In this document: one piece after another, positions 1-12,544 of the stretch
Numbering within the stretch: position 1 is the stretch's first letter
Layout: each line of letters opens with the position of its first letter
DNA from: Fomes fomentarius
Taxonomy: Eukaryota > Basidiomycota > Agaricomycetes > Polyporales > Polyporaceae
Reading direction: 5' to 3'
Assembly: GCA_022606135.1 (NCBI GenBank)
Contig: JABYQN010000002.1
Location: 3,286,001 to 3,350,000, forward strand
DNA: 64,000 nucleotides
Made by a program: the position numbers and the translations under genes
Notes under the pieces: generated by a model
Seen by the model: only the letters and a program-made list of their open reading frames with translations
Told to the model about the DNA's origin: nothing
Databases searched by the model: none

Positions 1-1966
1 ACTGAGTACGAATTGTCCCAATAGGGCTCACTGGGGCAACTTTGGGTAGGCAATCGTCCAGACTCCACAGGGGTTTGCTCATATTGAATAAAGACATTCG
101 ATAGCTGGGAAGGTGGAAGAGGCGTACGGCTTTATTGCACAGTGAGTCATGAACGCATAACCGTGTCGCCTGAGCCTTTCAACCAGATTGTTGCTCACTC
201 ATCTAGCAACTACCGCCCAGGAGATGAGGTATGCCATGTCTTTTCTGAGTGACTTATCGGAAAATCACTTACATACCATAGATCTTCTTGTTCGGATTCT
301 CAAGAGTGAGTGTATAACAAACTTTGTAGTCTACATTTGTACTCAGACGGTTCCATTGACTCTGACTATTGTTAGGGTGCATACACCGCTCGAATGGTTG
401 CCATGTTCATTGTGAGTCACAATATATTCATGTTGTGATGAACCGAGCTGACGTCTTGGAACAAGGGCGCGATCGGCGTACTGGATCGAACAGATATGGA
501 TCATTTCGCTTCTATCTTCCTCCAGTATCAAAAACGCGGCAAGGCGGAAGACGAGGGTGAGTTTTCCTTGTGTATGAGACGGATTGCCACTGGTGATATT
601 GATCCCTGTGTAGAAAAGCGACGACTTGATAGGGAACTTGAACCATGGACGGGACCCAATGGACCAGGAAAGAAGCGTGTCAATGTTGGGCCCGGTCATT
701 TCTCGGTCCGGTAAGACTAAGCCACGTTGCATATCCACCGCATAGCTGAGACAGAGGATCCCAAAGGATCGTTGGGGTCTTCGACACCGTTGGATCTGTT
801 GGAATGCCAGAAGAATTGACTCTCAGGAGCGAGAAGTTGAAGAGCATCTTCGGCTTCCCAGACAAACACCTTGGTCATCACGTTGAACGTGCCTATCAAG
901 CCCTTGCCTTGAACGAGACCCGAGCAGACTTTGTGAGTTTTATCTATTCTTCTTCACTGATCGAGGGCGCCACTGATGATACGCAAAGAATTGTGCGAAG
1001 TTCGAGCAAACACCAGCTGGAGAAGAGAGAGGACAGGTCTTGAGACAGGTAGGCTAACGTCCGCACAGGATAACATACCCATTAGCTGATTGACCTACCC
1101 ACAGTGTTGGTTTGCTGGTGAGTTACACACGTGCATGAACGAAGGTTGTACGACACGATACTCAATACTATGTGGATGCATTCCAGGGTCGCACTGTGAC
1201 GTGGGTCTCCCTTTCCAATGCATTCTGCTTGAGAGTACTGATTTCTTTTTGGTCAGATTGGAGGCGGCTTTAAGGAGCACGACCTCTCAGATCTGTCACT
1301 GAATTGGATGATCGTGAGCACACGTGTTTTCTGATTTGTTCGCTGTACCTAATTAGGGAACGATTGTCGTAGGCAAACGTCGAGGACGCGATCAGCTTTG
1401 ACTACGAATACGTGACATCCCTGCCTCAGCCGGAAGCCCCTTGGGGTACATTACCACCTCACAAGTCTGTAGTCTCATTTACGAAGTTACAACGTGGTGC
1501 TGACTTTGGCTGACTGATTACTAGTCCGCTGACTGGTATATACCAACTGGCGAAGGTCGCCCAGCGTGATCCGCCTACCGAGATTGATGACGTGACTCAC
1601 GAGGTCTATCACTCGTCTCTTCTCCAGCAACCACAGTTGACCCCTCCAGGGCTGCGCAAGATTCTTGTAAGCAAGCCGCACCTAGTCGACGAACTTTTAC
1701 CCTGGGAGTTGAAGGCGCAGGCTCTGTGGGACGACCAAATGAAGCTTACGGCATCGACCCAGGCACTGCACCCTGTCGAGAGATCCGAGACCACCGAAGG
1801 CTCAGAGTTCAAGAACTCTATTCTTGGAACGATCAGACATTTTAGGAATGGAGGGAATACCGAGGATGAGAAGATGTCTCATGTTGAATACGTGAACAGT
1901 TGGTTGGCGAACTTGAGTAAGTCGGGAAGTGGTGTAGGGGCATATATTCGGGAGCTCGTGGGCTAG
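1..1966 (+). CDS. DUF2235 alpha/beta hydrolase-like protein (5' partial)
   Basis: This is a multi-exon fungal member of the DUF2235 (PF09994) family, related to Tle1-type lipases. Coding sequence is readable from about 105, so the 5' end lies outside the window. Short exons spell NYRPGDE (207-228), then IFLFGFSR, then GAYTARMVAMFI. Together they give the nucleophile elbow G-F-S-R-G. Later exons read GVLDRTDMDHF, IVGVFDTVGSVG (likely catalytic Asp), the family segment NCAKFEQTP, CWFAG, and GSHCDIGGGFKEHDLSDLSLNWM (likely catalytic His). All introns are short GT-AG, and the stop is TAG at 1964. A Ser-Asp-His triad is therefore visible; hydrolase activity is inferred from the family. The true substrate is unknown, since fungal members are mostly uncharacterised. 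The family assignment is firm and the exon junctions are hand-made. Confidence 0.85.
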
Positions 1967-2253
1967 TGTACTGCGTCAGATTGTTGGCTTAGACTGTGCT
2001 ACCTGATTTGTATGCATGTACTCGCCATATTGTTAGAGGTATCATATCGGCGTCCTAAATGGGCGGAGTGTGGGAATGAGCTGAGCCACGTGCGCGTAAA
2101 TCACCCCACATGAATCGCGTCCGAGTCGCGTCGCACCCGCCCCACTGAGCTCGTTCTCAGCTCCGCCACGCTAGCTCTTCACTTGTAATGCTCTCTTGAT
2201 CGCTCAGAGGCCCAGGACATCGACTGCGAAAGACCGCACTGGAGACGCTGAGG

Positions 2254-5200
2254 ATGGCAGTGCAGGATCTGGTCGGCCTGTACGAAATGCGCTCGAATCC
2301 GGTTATAGATCCCTCACCTCGTGCTCGGGCCAAACAAGACCGCAGGACATCCCAGAACGACCCTATCTCATCGTCACACTCCTCCGAGCCTCCGCAGCGT
2401 GCGCTCGCCCTCCCTACGCCGACGCCAGCCCGGTTCGTTACCCATCCTCTCCTACGACGGAGAGAACCAAGCACGGCCGACCAGGAAGATGATCCCATCC
2501 TGCCTGACTCCTCTGTTTCCAGTGGTTCCACCGCCACATACGTTCCTATATCTACTCATGATGACGATGAAAGTGCTGTACTGGCCAAGGAGGTAGCGGA
2601 CGCGGATGTCACGGACGAACATCTGTCGGTGTCGGGGCGTCAACGGAGTGCCTTCACCTCAGGTAGTTCGTGGCCTCTGAACTCTGGTTGGGTCAATGGA
2701 GGAGCGGCAGCAGTTGAGGAACCTCCAATAGAGATGCAAGGTCTACTTTCTGGTAATACCACAGATTCGTCACAGACGACCCTCCCTGCTGGACCGTCAA
2801 CTCGCCGGGACTCCGCGGATACGGCCTCTCTCGCATCTACCTCCACGGTGTATAAGAATCCACCCTTATCTTCGTCTACTGTTACCCTCGTTCAGCCCTC
2901 TCGTATTATCGGTCCACATACTCCGATTCCTCTCTCGCGGATATTGGCTCGCGATGCCGCACCAATATGCCTTCCCAAGCTGGACGAGTATATCTCCTCT
3001 CTAGAGATCCCGACCTTTCCCATCACTTATAGTGGCAAGACGGGGAAGACTAAGGGCAAGGGAAAACACATGGCTGCTGACCTCATAGTCTTTCCTCCGT
3101 TGGACCGGTTGGAGGGTACCACCATCGTCGACCTGGAGAACAATGCAAAGATTGCCCCTGCATGGAGGAATCGAGACACTATCTTTTCGAGTCTCTTGAA
3201 TGTTGCTCTTGGGATCACGGTATGTCTTCGTTCGGTCTGGGCTACGCTGAGACGGTCTCTCTCACATCGACCACAGGGCTCCAGCGCCATTGCGCCATTT
3301 TACAGTGTTCAAGGTTTGGTGGATACACTCCAGATATTTGCCCTACTATTGAGCACCTTCTGTATGTTCTTACCCCCCATCTCAGCTGGTTTGCATCTTG
3401 ACGCGCCTTCACAACGCAGTTTCTCATGGTGGCAAACCGGAAGAGCACGTGCGAACCTTCTTCCTGCAGAAAGTGTGAGTATGAAGATTCGAGCCTCGAT
3501 ATCTTGTTGTTACAGACTGACTGTGTACTACAGGCCCAACATCCTCGCCCTGAACTTTGCGTCCACTCTTGTTCAATCCCTCGTACTGCTCGTCATCTTC
3601 ATGACTATCGCCGGCATCCTTCTTTATTTCTTTATGAGGATGACGGCAGCTTGTTGCTCTGTCATAATACCCGAGGGACTACAACCTACCGCATACCTCA
3701 AGAACACGTGGGCGGTCGTGTTGTGCAGCTTCGTTCTGACAGTTATCTATTTACCACTCAGTACTATGGCAGTTCACGTTCTTGTCTGGTCCGATGACCT
3801 ATGGGCAGTGCCGAATCCATACACGAATACCTCGACCTTTCCTCCAGACATCTTACCTCTTGGCCCACCAGATGAGTTCCGGGAACCTCTTGACTTCTGC
3901 TACACAACTACCATGTTGCGGAACGAGGTGAATTACGCACCGGCAGTCGTGATCATTGCGATTCTTTGCTTCCTTGGTGTAAGTTCCAACGCAATTCACC
4001 TCTCTTACTACTCACGTCTGTGCAGTTGACTATCTGGTTTCCGATCCACCTCTACAAGACCATCCGCCGCGTCACTCCGAAGGTCGATCGCTATACCGAA
4101 CTTGGCAAGCTACGAAGCCGGGCTGATAAGGACCGCGAATATCAGCGACTACTTGACCGCGACCAGAACCCCCTCTCCTTTCTGTATGGCGGTGCGTTTA
4201 TATCAGTGGTCAAATCTGCAACTGTTTGCTGAAACTCGTAACAGGTTTCCGGAGAGGATGGGCCACATATGAGTCGATATACCTCCTGGCAAAGCTCACC
4301 ACTTTGCTCCTGACGGCCGTCATAAATCCCGATAATTGCATGTTCCGCAATGCTCCCCGGAAGAAGGTGGAGGTTTCTCGTCAGATCCTACTCCTCATCG
4401 CCATGGTGGTCTTCTTCGCTCTGCAATGTTTCTTCGCGCCTTTCCAAGATCCTGTTAACAACACCAGCGAGTTTTTCTCGCGCCTCAATTATGTTTTGAC
4501 ATCCGCTGCATCTCTCGCTGTCGCACTCAATATACCCGGACAAGATCTATTCAATGGTCCAGTGCTCTACGTGTACATCCCTTGTTTGTTCCACGCCGAT
4601 CGAAAGTGACTGACGAGAACTTCCACACAGAATCTATATCGTAACTTATGGGCTCAGTTTCTGTGAGTATGGTGATGTACAGATCTAGAGTGTGACTATC
4701 TTCTGACAAATGCGCCAGACTTCATCTTCATCAACATGGGCCGTGTGCGACGACTTGTCAAGAGTGAGAACATCCTCTCCAATAGCATAGCACCTTCCCA
4801 TTCATACTAATTGTCATATTTCAGAACTCGCACGCCGGATTGACTTCAGTAAGTACTTGATCGATCAATGTATCAACTTGCCAGGCCTTCACTTGACTTT
4901 GTGCCACAGGCATTGATGTCTTTTCGCCAAGGTATGTACAGCTATAGCTAACTGCTTGTGTTCACGACTGATTTTAGCAGGCTGAATCTAACATCTCACT
5001 CGCCGCACACGAAACGGCGGATATGGCAAGAGGCCATCACTGTCCTGTTGCTCACGGACGAACGTTGTCATATATCCGAAGACCAGAAGATGGAATACAA
5101 GCAGGCACGTCATAACGAGTATCCCCCGTACCTCCTGAACTTCAAAGGCAGTCCTAGCGAGAGGCACGTGGAGAACTTGAAGGTACTTACTATTCGGCCG

Positions 5201-6996
5201 CATTACTGAGTAGTCCACACGTCACTGACCTTTCCCACAGATCTTGCGAGAAGTTGGCTCTGTCGCCTACCACAAGGCTGTCAAGCTCGTTTCCGGTCCC
5301 GACTATCAGTGGTTTGGGCGCCTGGAAGAAACGATTCTAAAGCACTTCATCGGACCGGATTGCTACTGGAAACCTCACGGTGCTGTGCCGCGCGGCTGCA
5401 CTAAGTTCTTCGGCCATGCTTGGTGGATACCATTCCCGCCTACATTGGTATGCACATTCTGTTATGCAGCAAAGCATTTCTTACGAGTCGTTCAGGTTGT
5501 TCAATATGACGACGGGCCCCAAGTTGTGCTGAACGAGGTTAAAGACTTCGAGAGCTATATTTACCAGAACACGAGCGAAGATATCATGAAGAAGCGCCAG
5601 GTCCGTATGGCGTTACGCGCCTTGGACGGTCAATTCGTTCGATGGCCCTACGACCACGTGGAGGTTCGTGGATGTTACCAATCGTTACATTTAGTCCAGG
5701 TACTCACTATCCTCATTGAATCGTAGTACATTGGCGACCGCCAGACGTTCTGCTGCTGTGGGAAACGCTATGGAGCAAAGACCTCGATTCACTACCAAGC
5801 ATGCAAATTGACCATCAAGCGAAATGGCCGTGTTCCTTGGGAAGCACTCGATCTGGGGAGTGGTTTCGACGTACAGCTCGCATACTCTAAGGACGTCACC
5901 GTGAGCGGGAACGTCATTGGCCTCACAGACGACTACGAGCTCAACCAGCTGCTCGCGCATTTCCTTTCGATGAACGAGCACCTCATCCCGAGCCGGCTCT
6001 CCTACATCGAAGTAGTCCTACACAACTACCGACACCACTCCTGGAAGGAGTTCGAGTGGAAACGTCATACGCTCTCGTATCGCTTCCTCACGGATGTGTA
6101 CGAGCAGCCGCGTCAACCTGAGGCCGTGTCAGGAAGTGCTATCGAGACGGAGAAAGACACACGTGTCTCCACGCTCATGGCGGGTAGTATCGGCGTGTTC
6201 GGAATCACGTACGAGCGGTGGTCTGCGGTGTCGAGTTCGGAGCTAGCGAGTTGGTGGTACATTTTCTGGGTAAGTGATCTTCAGATCTCACCCGCCGGAG
6301 GTCCGCTGGTGCTCACCTGACGATAGGACGACCTCTGGCGGAGGAACTGGGAAACAATCAGCGCGTTGAGGAAGTACGAATCTGACTTCAACCCCCACTG
6401 TCCGACGTCGATCGCGTACACGCCACTTCCACGGGCTGCGCTGGAGAACTTTCTCACTCAGCGTGGCCTACTACACAAGAAGGCGAAGTTCGGCGACTTC
6501 TTCCACACGGGGTTCTTGAACAAGATGTATCTCCGCATGAATGACATAGTATACCGCGGACAGGACAGGGTCAGTCCAATACGATGTTGTCTTATCGGCA
6601 GTCACTGACACAGATTATTCACAGGCTATCATCTTCCACTTGGGAGACGAAGCATCGGAGTTGGACATGGAGGATATCGATCTGCAGACTGTGGCTCGTC
6701 CGTCAACACTTGGAACTGGTGGCGGTACGGAGTACGACGACGAGTCCATACGCGCTCGGCCAGCATACCGGTGGGAGGGCATCCTCGACGATCCTCCGAG
6801 GAAGAGAAAGTCGCACCGGCGACGCTTCTTGTCGAAGCTCGCAGTGTGGTTCGGCATCAGCCCGCTATGGCGTGCAAGCGAGCCGTCACAGGGTCTATCA
6901 TTGGATGTACGGTTGGAAAACGGGAAGTGGGTGTTGCTGGAAGACGATGTGAACGACCATGATCGCAGGCCTGGGAAAGGGAAGGAAGGTGGATAG
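2254..6996 (+). CDS. Very large multipass membrane protein, function unknown
   Basis: The protein is roughly 1,300 residues over many exons. I do not recognise a named family. The N-terminal 250 residues are polar and Ser/Thr/Pro-rich, probably cytosolic. Hydrophobic segments follow: one near LQIFALLLSTFCMFLPPI, a pair around LVLLVIFMTIAGILLYFFM, one at VVLCSFVLTVIYLPL, one at AVVIIAILCFLG, then the repeated-looking block YESIYLLAKLTTLLLTAVI / QILLLIAMVVFFALQCFF. The latter is followed by PFQDPVNN, which recalls the last helices of fungal TRP-like channels, but only weakly. The C-terminal half is soluble, with a Cys-rich stretch TFCCCGKRYGAKT and a basic tail. ATG at 2254 opens the longest exon; the stop is TAG at 6994. 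A transporter or channel role is a guess only. Confidence 0.75.
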
Positions 6997-7160
6997 GTGC
7001 AAGTCGGTCTAACTCTACGATCTAATGACCATCACGCTACATTATCATGTATATACCAGTGCATTGGGTGTCGGAAGCTCACGGACTGCTTGGAAGACAA
7101 TCATTAGTGTTGACTGACTGACCCTGCACCTGAAACGCACTGACATGGCCTCACATGGCT

Positions 7161-7769
7161 TCAGGGCTTTGGACTGGGCTTCGCTAGGAGACTCTTCAAT
7201 TCCTCCAGTGCGTCTCGAACATCTGGTTCGAAGGCTTGCAGCCAGTCTGGTGCACTGTCTATCGGGACAGTGCCCCCCGAACCCTTTGGCCACTTGATAG
7301 CAACTCCTTTTTCGACAAGCGGCATGTTGAAGGCACCTCCCAGCAGGGACCTCAACAAGCCAGCTGCGCGAGTACCACCCCCACCACCATAGGTGACTAC
7401 CATAGCTGGCTTACCCCTCCACTCCCAGTACAGGTGGTCGAGCGTGTTCTTCAGCTCGCCCGGATACACGCCGTTATACTCTGGAGAGAGCACGACGAAG
7501 CCGCTGCAGGACGCGACGAACGTCGCCCATTCGCGCACGGCGGTATTTGGGTGCTTCGTATGATCGCGGATGTCCGCGGGGACGTGCGAACCATCTAGAA
7601 TGGGGCCGAGGGGTAAGGGGGGCTTGGTGGGGTCTACGAAGACGACTTCGACATTGGAGGAGTGGTTCTGGTTGAGACCCTGGCGAAGGATGGGGGTAAG
7701 CCAGCTCGCGATCCCGATGCCCGTGCCGGGTCTGCGAAGGCTGCCGAGGATGAGCGCAACTTTCGACAT
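7161..7769 (-). CDS. NADPH-dependent FMN reductase family protein
   Basis: This is a single-exon flavodoxin-fold protein of about 202 residues. The start is the ATG at 7769 (MSKVALILGSLR); the reading frame continues 15 bases further upstream only through a TTG. The FMN-phosphate loop GSLRRPGTG is near residue 9. The family signature SPEYNGVYPGELKNTLD is near residue 100, followed by a Gly-rich loop VTYGGGGGTRAAG. Members reduce FMN or quinones with NADPH and are cytosolic; the electron acceptor cannot be told from sequence. It is divergently transcribed from RRP36, with 368 bases between the two ATGs. Length and motifs fit the family, with no sign of decay. Confidence 0.9.
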   Translation of the reverse strand: MSKVALILGSLRRPGTGIGIASWLTPILRQGLNQNHSSNVEVVFVDPTKPPLPLGPILDGSHVPADIRDHTKHPNTAVREWATFVASCSGFVVLSPEYNGVYPGELKNTLDHLYWEWRGKPAMVVTYGGGGGTRAAGLLRSLLGGAFNMPLVEKGVAIKWPKGSGGTVPIDSAPDWLQAFEPDVRDALEELKSLLAKPSPKP

Positions 7770-8137
7770 GGGTGGAGAGCGCAAAGGTGGTGGTAAGCGT
7801 TGACCCTTAGCAGCGATGATGGGAGGGTATTAGCTCATGCTGGCAGCACGTGTCGCCATTGGGCAGGCTATGTACGCCACCGCAACCTTGGGGGGTTCGT
7901 CCTAGGTTTGATTATCGCTAGCAAAGAGCTTCGATGCAGGGGAAAGCGTGGTAACTCGAGACGATAACGCGCAGAGGCGTGCGAGGAGAGGCCGATGAAG
8001 TTGGAGAGAAGGTTGCCAGACGCGAAAAGAGACGCGGTCACGGTCTTGCTATCTTATCAGATAACGTATACATCCAGAAGTCACGACGAGCATCTGAGTC
8101 TCAACTTGTTCTCATCTACATCTTCCAACTACTCAGT
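7770..8137. promoter_or_regulatory. Divergent intergenic region, FMN reductase / RRP36
   Basis: These 368 bases separate two divergent start codons and must hold both promoters. I see no clear TATA box and no repeat. Confidence 0.5.
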
Positions 8138-9614
8138 ATGCCTCGGAGACCGCGCCCGGCAACTAGACGACCTCCGCAACATGCAACAGCGACGGCCCCT
8201 TACAAAGGAAAAGTTGCACCACCGCTGCCTGCTGTGAAAACTGCAAGTCGGTCGAGCAGGAAGGCTCAAGTGCAGGATGATGACTCTGAGGCTGAAGGAT
8301 CTTCATCACACTCCGACTCTGAGGAGCTGTCGGAGGAACAGTCAGATAGTGGAGCTTCCGGCACAGAGGACGAGGAGGAAAATCCATATGCAGACGCGGA
8401 GCCGGATGCTGCACGCGCAGCGCAGTGGGTAGACGAGGAAGAGCTGGATGAAATGTCGGAGGAGTCTGAAGGCGAAGAAGATGAAGAGGATAATCATGCT
8501 CGTCTGGTGTGTTATGCTCCAGCTCTCACTGACTTTGACCTGGATTAACTGGCTGTGTAGGAAGCGGATCTGCAGTCCCTGTCATTTGGGGTCTTGCGTA
8601 AGGCTCAGAAAGCTCTGGCGAAGGCAGAACCGGAGGGCGAGTCTGAAGTTGAGGACACTTCGGATTCATCGGCTATAGCAGAAGAGTCCTCTGCTCCCAT
8701 GCTCAAGTCAGACAAGGGTAATGAAAGAGAGGACCATGGTCGGGAGAAAAAGCAAGTCCCGAAACGATCGAACAAGCACGCGTGAGTAATCGATATATAC
8801 ATTGTCACGGACACACAACGAGGGTATATGCAGGCCCACGGAGATGTCTTCGAAGCGACCTGTACCTCGTCTTAGACCTGTCAGAGAGCAGAAACCGGTA
8901 AGGGCGAACTTAGACTTGCCTTGTCTCGCACAAGTTAACGTTACCTTATCCCTTCTCGCAGGCACCTCGCGATCCACGGTTTCTACTGGTCACTGGTGAA
9001 TATGATGCAAGACGGTTTCAAAAGCAATATGGTTTCCTCTCCGGAATGCACGAGGAGGAGCTCAAAACGCTCAAAGACAATCTCAAACGGGCGCGCAGAC
9101 TGCTCATGAATTCACCACGGGATCTCCGCGAGGAGAGAGAAGCGGAGGTTGAGCGACTAGAGCGTGCGATAAAGCGCGCCGAGAGCACAGTGAACAAGGA
9201 CCGGCAGGAGAAAGTGCAGATGGAGGCTTTGAGCAAAGCCTCGAAGGAAGAGCGGGAGAAGCAGAAGCAGGGCAAGAAGGCTTGGTTCATGAAAGATAGT
9301 GCGTCCCCTGCATTTGATCCCTGCACAATGAAGCATGCTGACCACTGGTGTCGGTGCATGTAGCGGACAAGAAGGAGCTGCTCCTGCGGGCCAAGTACGA
9401 CGCGCTGGCTGCAAGAGGCGGGAGAGGAGCGGTGCGGAGGGCCATCGAGAAGAAACAGAAGAAGGTGAGCCAAAAGGAGAAGAAGAAGCGGCCTTTCTTC
9501 GACGGCGCACCGAGACCAAGGCATGCCTCTGCTGGCGAAGGAGGACCAGCTCGCAAACGTCCACGTAATGGAACTGAGGGGGGGTCGTCGAGGAAGCGTC
9601 CCCGAGCGTCTTGA
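8138..9614 (+). CDS. RRP36: rRNA-processing protein RRP36
   Basis: RRP36 is a nucleolar component of the 90S pre-ribosome needed for early cleavages of pre-rRNA in 18S maturation. Five exons can be joined cleanly: 8138-8506, 8561-8781, 8834-8897, 8962-9298 and 9364-9614. The N-terminal third is acidic and Ser/Glu-rich. The core carries the family signature SSKRPVPRLRPV followed by RDPRF, then a long basic coiled coil (YGFLSGMHEEELKTLK onward). The segment KKELLLRAKYDAL and a Lys/Arg-rich C terminus match the family tail. ATG 8138 is chosen because the upstream in-frame residues look non-coding and have no match to the family. The organisation is normal. Confidence 0.92.
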
Positions 9615-9911
9615 TATCTCCGTGTTCGTCCCTCCCCGCTGTCTTTGTACCCTCGAGTATGTGTAGTAGTCCGGCATTCAATATACAGCATATGACCGGT
9701 ATGCGATTGGGTGGAACACTGCCAGAGCGCTCATTCAACGTCATCGGCGCTTGTTCACACCTGTGTCTTGCCGCAGACGCCACTGGAGGCTTTTGCAAGA
9801 CATCTTCCATGTAGTTCTCTTCCTGCCCTATTCCCCTCCGCGACTCTGCGACGCCGCCTTGATGCTAGCGAGCAGTATCCTACTAGGCGCACCGTGCACC
9901 CTCATCCTACC

Positions 9912-12544
9912 ATGCCCCACACTCAGCAAGACGACCCCGCCGGATCCTACTCCCAAGTGCCCCTGCCCGCCGAGGTCTACGCCTTCGTGCACAATCCTGC
10001 ATACCTCACCGACGGAGATGACAGCGAAGTTGAACACCAGGACATCTATCGCGGACCCCCTCCACCTACCCCACGTCCCCGAGGTCTCCGTCTCCAGTAC
10101 CATCATCGTCCTCTTCGTCTTCGTCTTCAAGCTCCAGCTCGACTGTGTCTGTGTTTGGTGGACGTCTGGGTGCCATTTCCGCAGGTGTCGAACATGCTAT
10201 CTCGCGATGGGCTCGCGCGTGGATGTCCACCTCGAGCCTCTCCTCTTCCTCAAGCTCTGCCTCTGTCACCACACAGTCAAAGTCACAGACGACACGGCGG
10301 AAGCGGCGTCCACGCAGCATCGCCACCCTCCACAATGCGCGTTCAGAGCGTGAGGTCGCCGCGCGCATCCGGGCACGCGAGGACCTGCGCAACATTCCTC
10401 GCGGCTTCGTCTTGTACACTCCCAGACTTCCCATCGCGGCTGCGAGGTCGCAGGCGGCAGCGGAGCGCAGGGCTGCCCGTGCTGCGCGGCAGGACCCGAT
10501 CTTGCGCACCACGTCGCTCGATGAGATGACGGCCCGGTTGAGTGCACTTTTGCGAGAACGCACGAAAGCCCGCCGTGTGCGGGCTATCACTGAATGTACT
10601 GAACCGTCACTTTCTCGACCTTTTCCGCCAGCGGGAACCAGTCCGTCGCTCTCGCGCCCAAGATCTCTGCCTATCCAAGATTACATGCTGTCCGACGAAC
10701 GCGCCGTCGCTCGTCCTCCACAAACCAATGTCGTGGGGTTTAGTACGAGCGCACAGGCGAAGGGGAAGGATAAAGGGAAGGCAAAGGAACCTTCATTCGT
10801 CCCCGTGCCAACCAGTCCACCAGTCGTTTCGGCTAGTAGCCCCCCTCTGGCGAAGCTCGTGCCCACGCGTGTTCCCCAAGCATGGTGGTTGGACGTCACG
10901 TCACCGACATGGGAGGACATGTGTGCCATCGGCAAGGTGAGTAGCAATTGTCGTCCCGATGAATTGACAAAGACTCACGGCGGTATCGGTAGCTCCTACA
11001 TCTGCATCCTCTGACGTTGGAGGATATCCTCACTCAAGATCCGCGAGAGAAACTTGAGCTCTTCCCGAAGCTGGGCTATTACTTCATCTCATTCCGGGCC
11101 GTTGAAAGTCAGAAAACTCGAGAGCGTATGCGGGGTCTCCTAAGCGAGGACGACTTGTGTGAGCACGATGAAGGCATCGTTGGTGAAGTCAACGTATACC
11201 TCGTCGTGTTCCGCGAAGGGATATGTTCGGTACGTGTCTATCTGGTCGTTCGATGTCAAGCTCTATCCTTATGCCGTCATCCAGTTCCATTTCTCAGACA
11301 TCGATGGTTGGTTAGTGTGATTTGAGTTCAAAAGCGTGGCCCTAATGCGTTTACGCAGAACACGTAGACCGGGTACGGCACAGAATGATGCTGCTTGGAG
11401 ACAATGCGAACACATCCTCGGGTAGGATTACACAACGTTCGCGTCTTCGCGCGCAGACTAAGGATGTTTTGTAGATTGGATTGCCCATGGCTTGATGGAT
11501 TCCATCGTCGACTCGTTCTTCCCCTTCCTGCACATTATAGAGAAGGAGGTAGTGGACATCGAACGTCTTGTCTTCTCTGCCGGCTCTACCGGCGACGCGA
11601 GTTCTTCGCCCAAAGAACACGACCCTACTACGACTGCGGTATCCGAACAAAGGTCTTCTGCTACGGATGTGGACCTCGTCATACACGAAAAGAAGGACGT
11701 GATAGATATGGATGAGAAGAACTCGTTGTACCTAGGCAAGGCATCGATCAAGTCGATTGCACCCAAACCTCGCATCTCAGCACCTACCAGCTTCCCCCTA
11801 CTCGTCTGCAGAGCAAGGCGGGCCATCTACAAGACACTCGCATCTATCCCCCGCTTCAAGGCGATCAACGAATCCCCTGGTGAACACCATCCGACGACCA
11901 CTATCCATCGCATGGCTCGCATCCGGAGGCTGGTGACGTCATTGACGCGGTTCCTCGCAGTCAAGTCGGAGGTGGTGGCTCAAGTGAAGAAGCGGTTGTT
12001 GACCAAAGGCGAATGGAGTCTTGGCATGGGCACCGAGGACGATTTGGATGTGTTTGTGTATATGGGTGACGTCCAAGGTACGGTTTCGGCTTGGCTAGTA
12101 GACGAGAGACTCTCGGCACTCATCACAACTCCCTAGACCATATCCTGACGCTCCAGCAGTCGCTTGCGCACTACGAGCGCATGTTGAGTCAGTCGCATCC
12201 GACGTATCTTTCGCAACTACGGATATCTGTGAACAAAGCGAAGTCGGGAAGCGACAAGGCCATCGTCTCCTTGACCGTCGTCTCGCTTGGCGTGCTTTGC
12301 GTGCAAACCTTGATCGGTACGCCGCCAATACTCATCCACGAATGCATATTCTCCATGTCCTCACTGGTGCATGCACACAGGTCTTGGGTCAATGAACTGC
12401 GAGGTGCCTCATAACGACCTTGAAGGTGATCGATACAACGTCTTCGCGGTCGTGATTTCGATAGCTATCGTGATCATCTGCATATATGGCTGTGTCGTGC
12501 GGTATTGGTGGGTCCAAGCTCAACGGCACCGGCTACACATATAA
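9912..12544 (+). CDS. CorA-family magnesium transporter (Mnr2/Alr1 type)
   Basis: This is a membrane Mg2+ transporter of the fungal Alr1/Mnr2 branch of CorA. The long Ser-rich cytosolic N terminus runs into LTLEDILTQDPREKLELFPKLGYYFISFRA, the classic CorA core, then FHFSDIDEHVDRVRHRM and YMGDVQDHILTLQQSLAHYERML (stalk helices). Two C-terminal membrane helices follow: AIVSLTVVSLGVLCVQTLIG and VFAVVISIAIVIICIYGC. Between them the expected GMN signature reads SMN (GLGSMNCEVPHND). The stop is TAA at 12542. The frame opened by ATG 9912 and that of the CorA body disagree near a C5 run at 10056-10060; one missing C there would join them. The start is therefore less certain than the rest. Mnr2 acts at the vacuole and Alr1 at the plasma membrane; I cannot choose between them. 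Confidence 0.85.
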
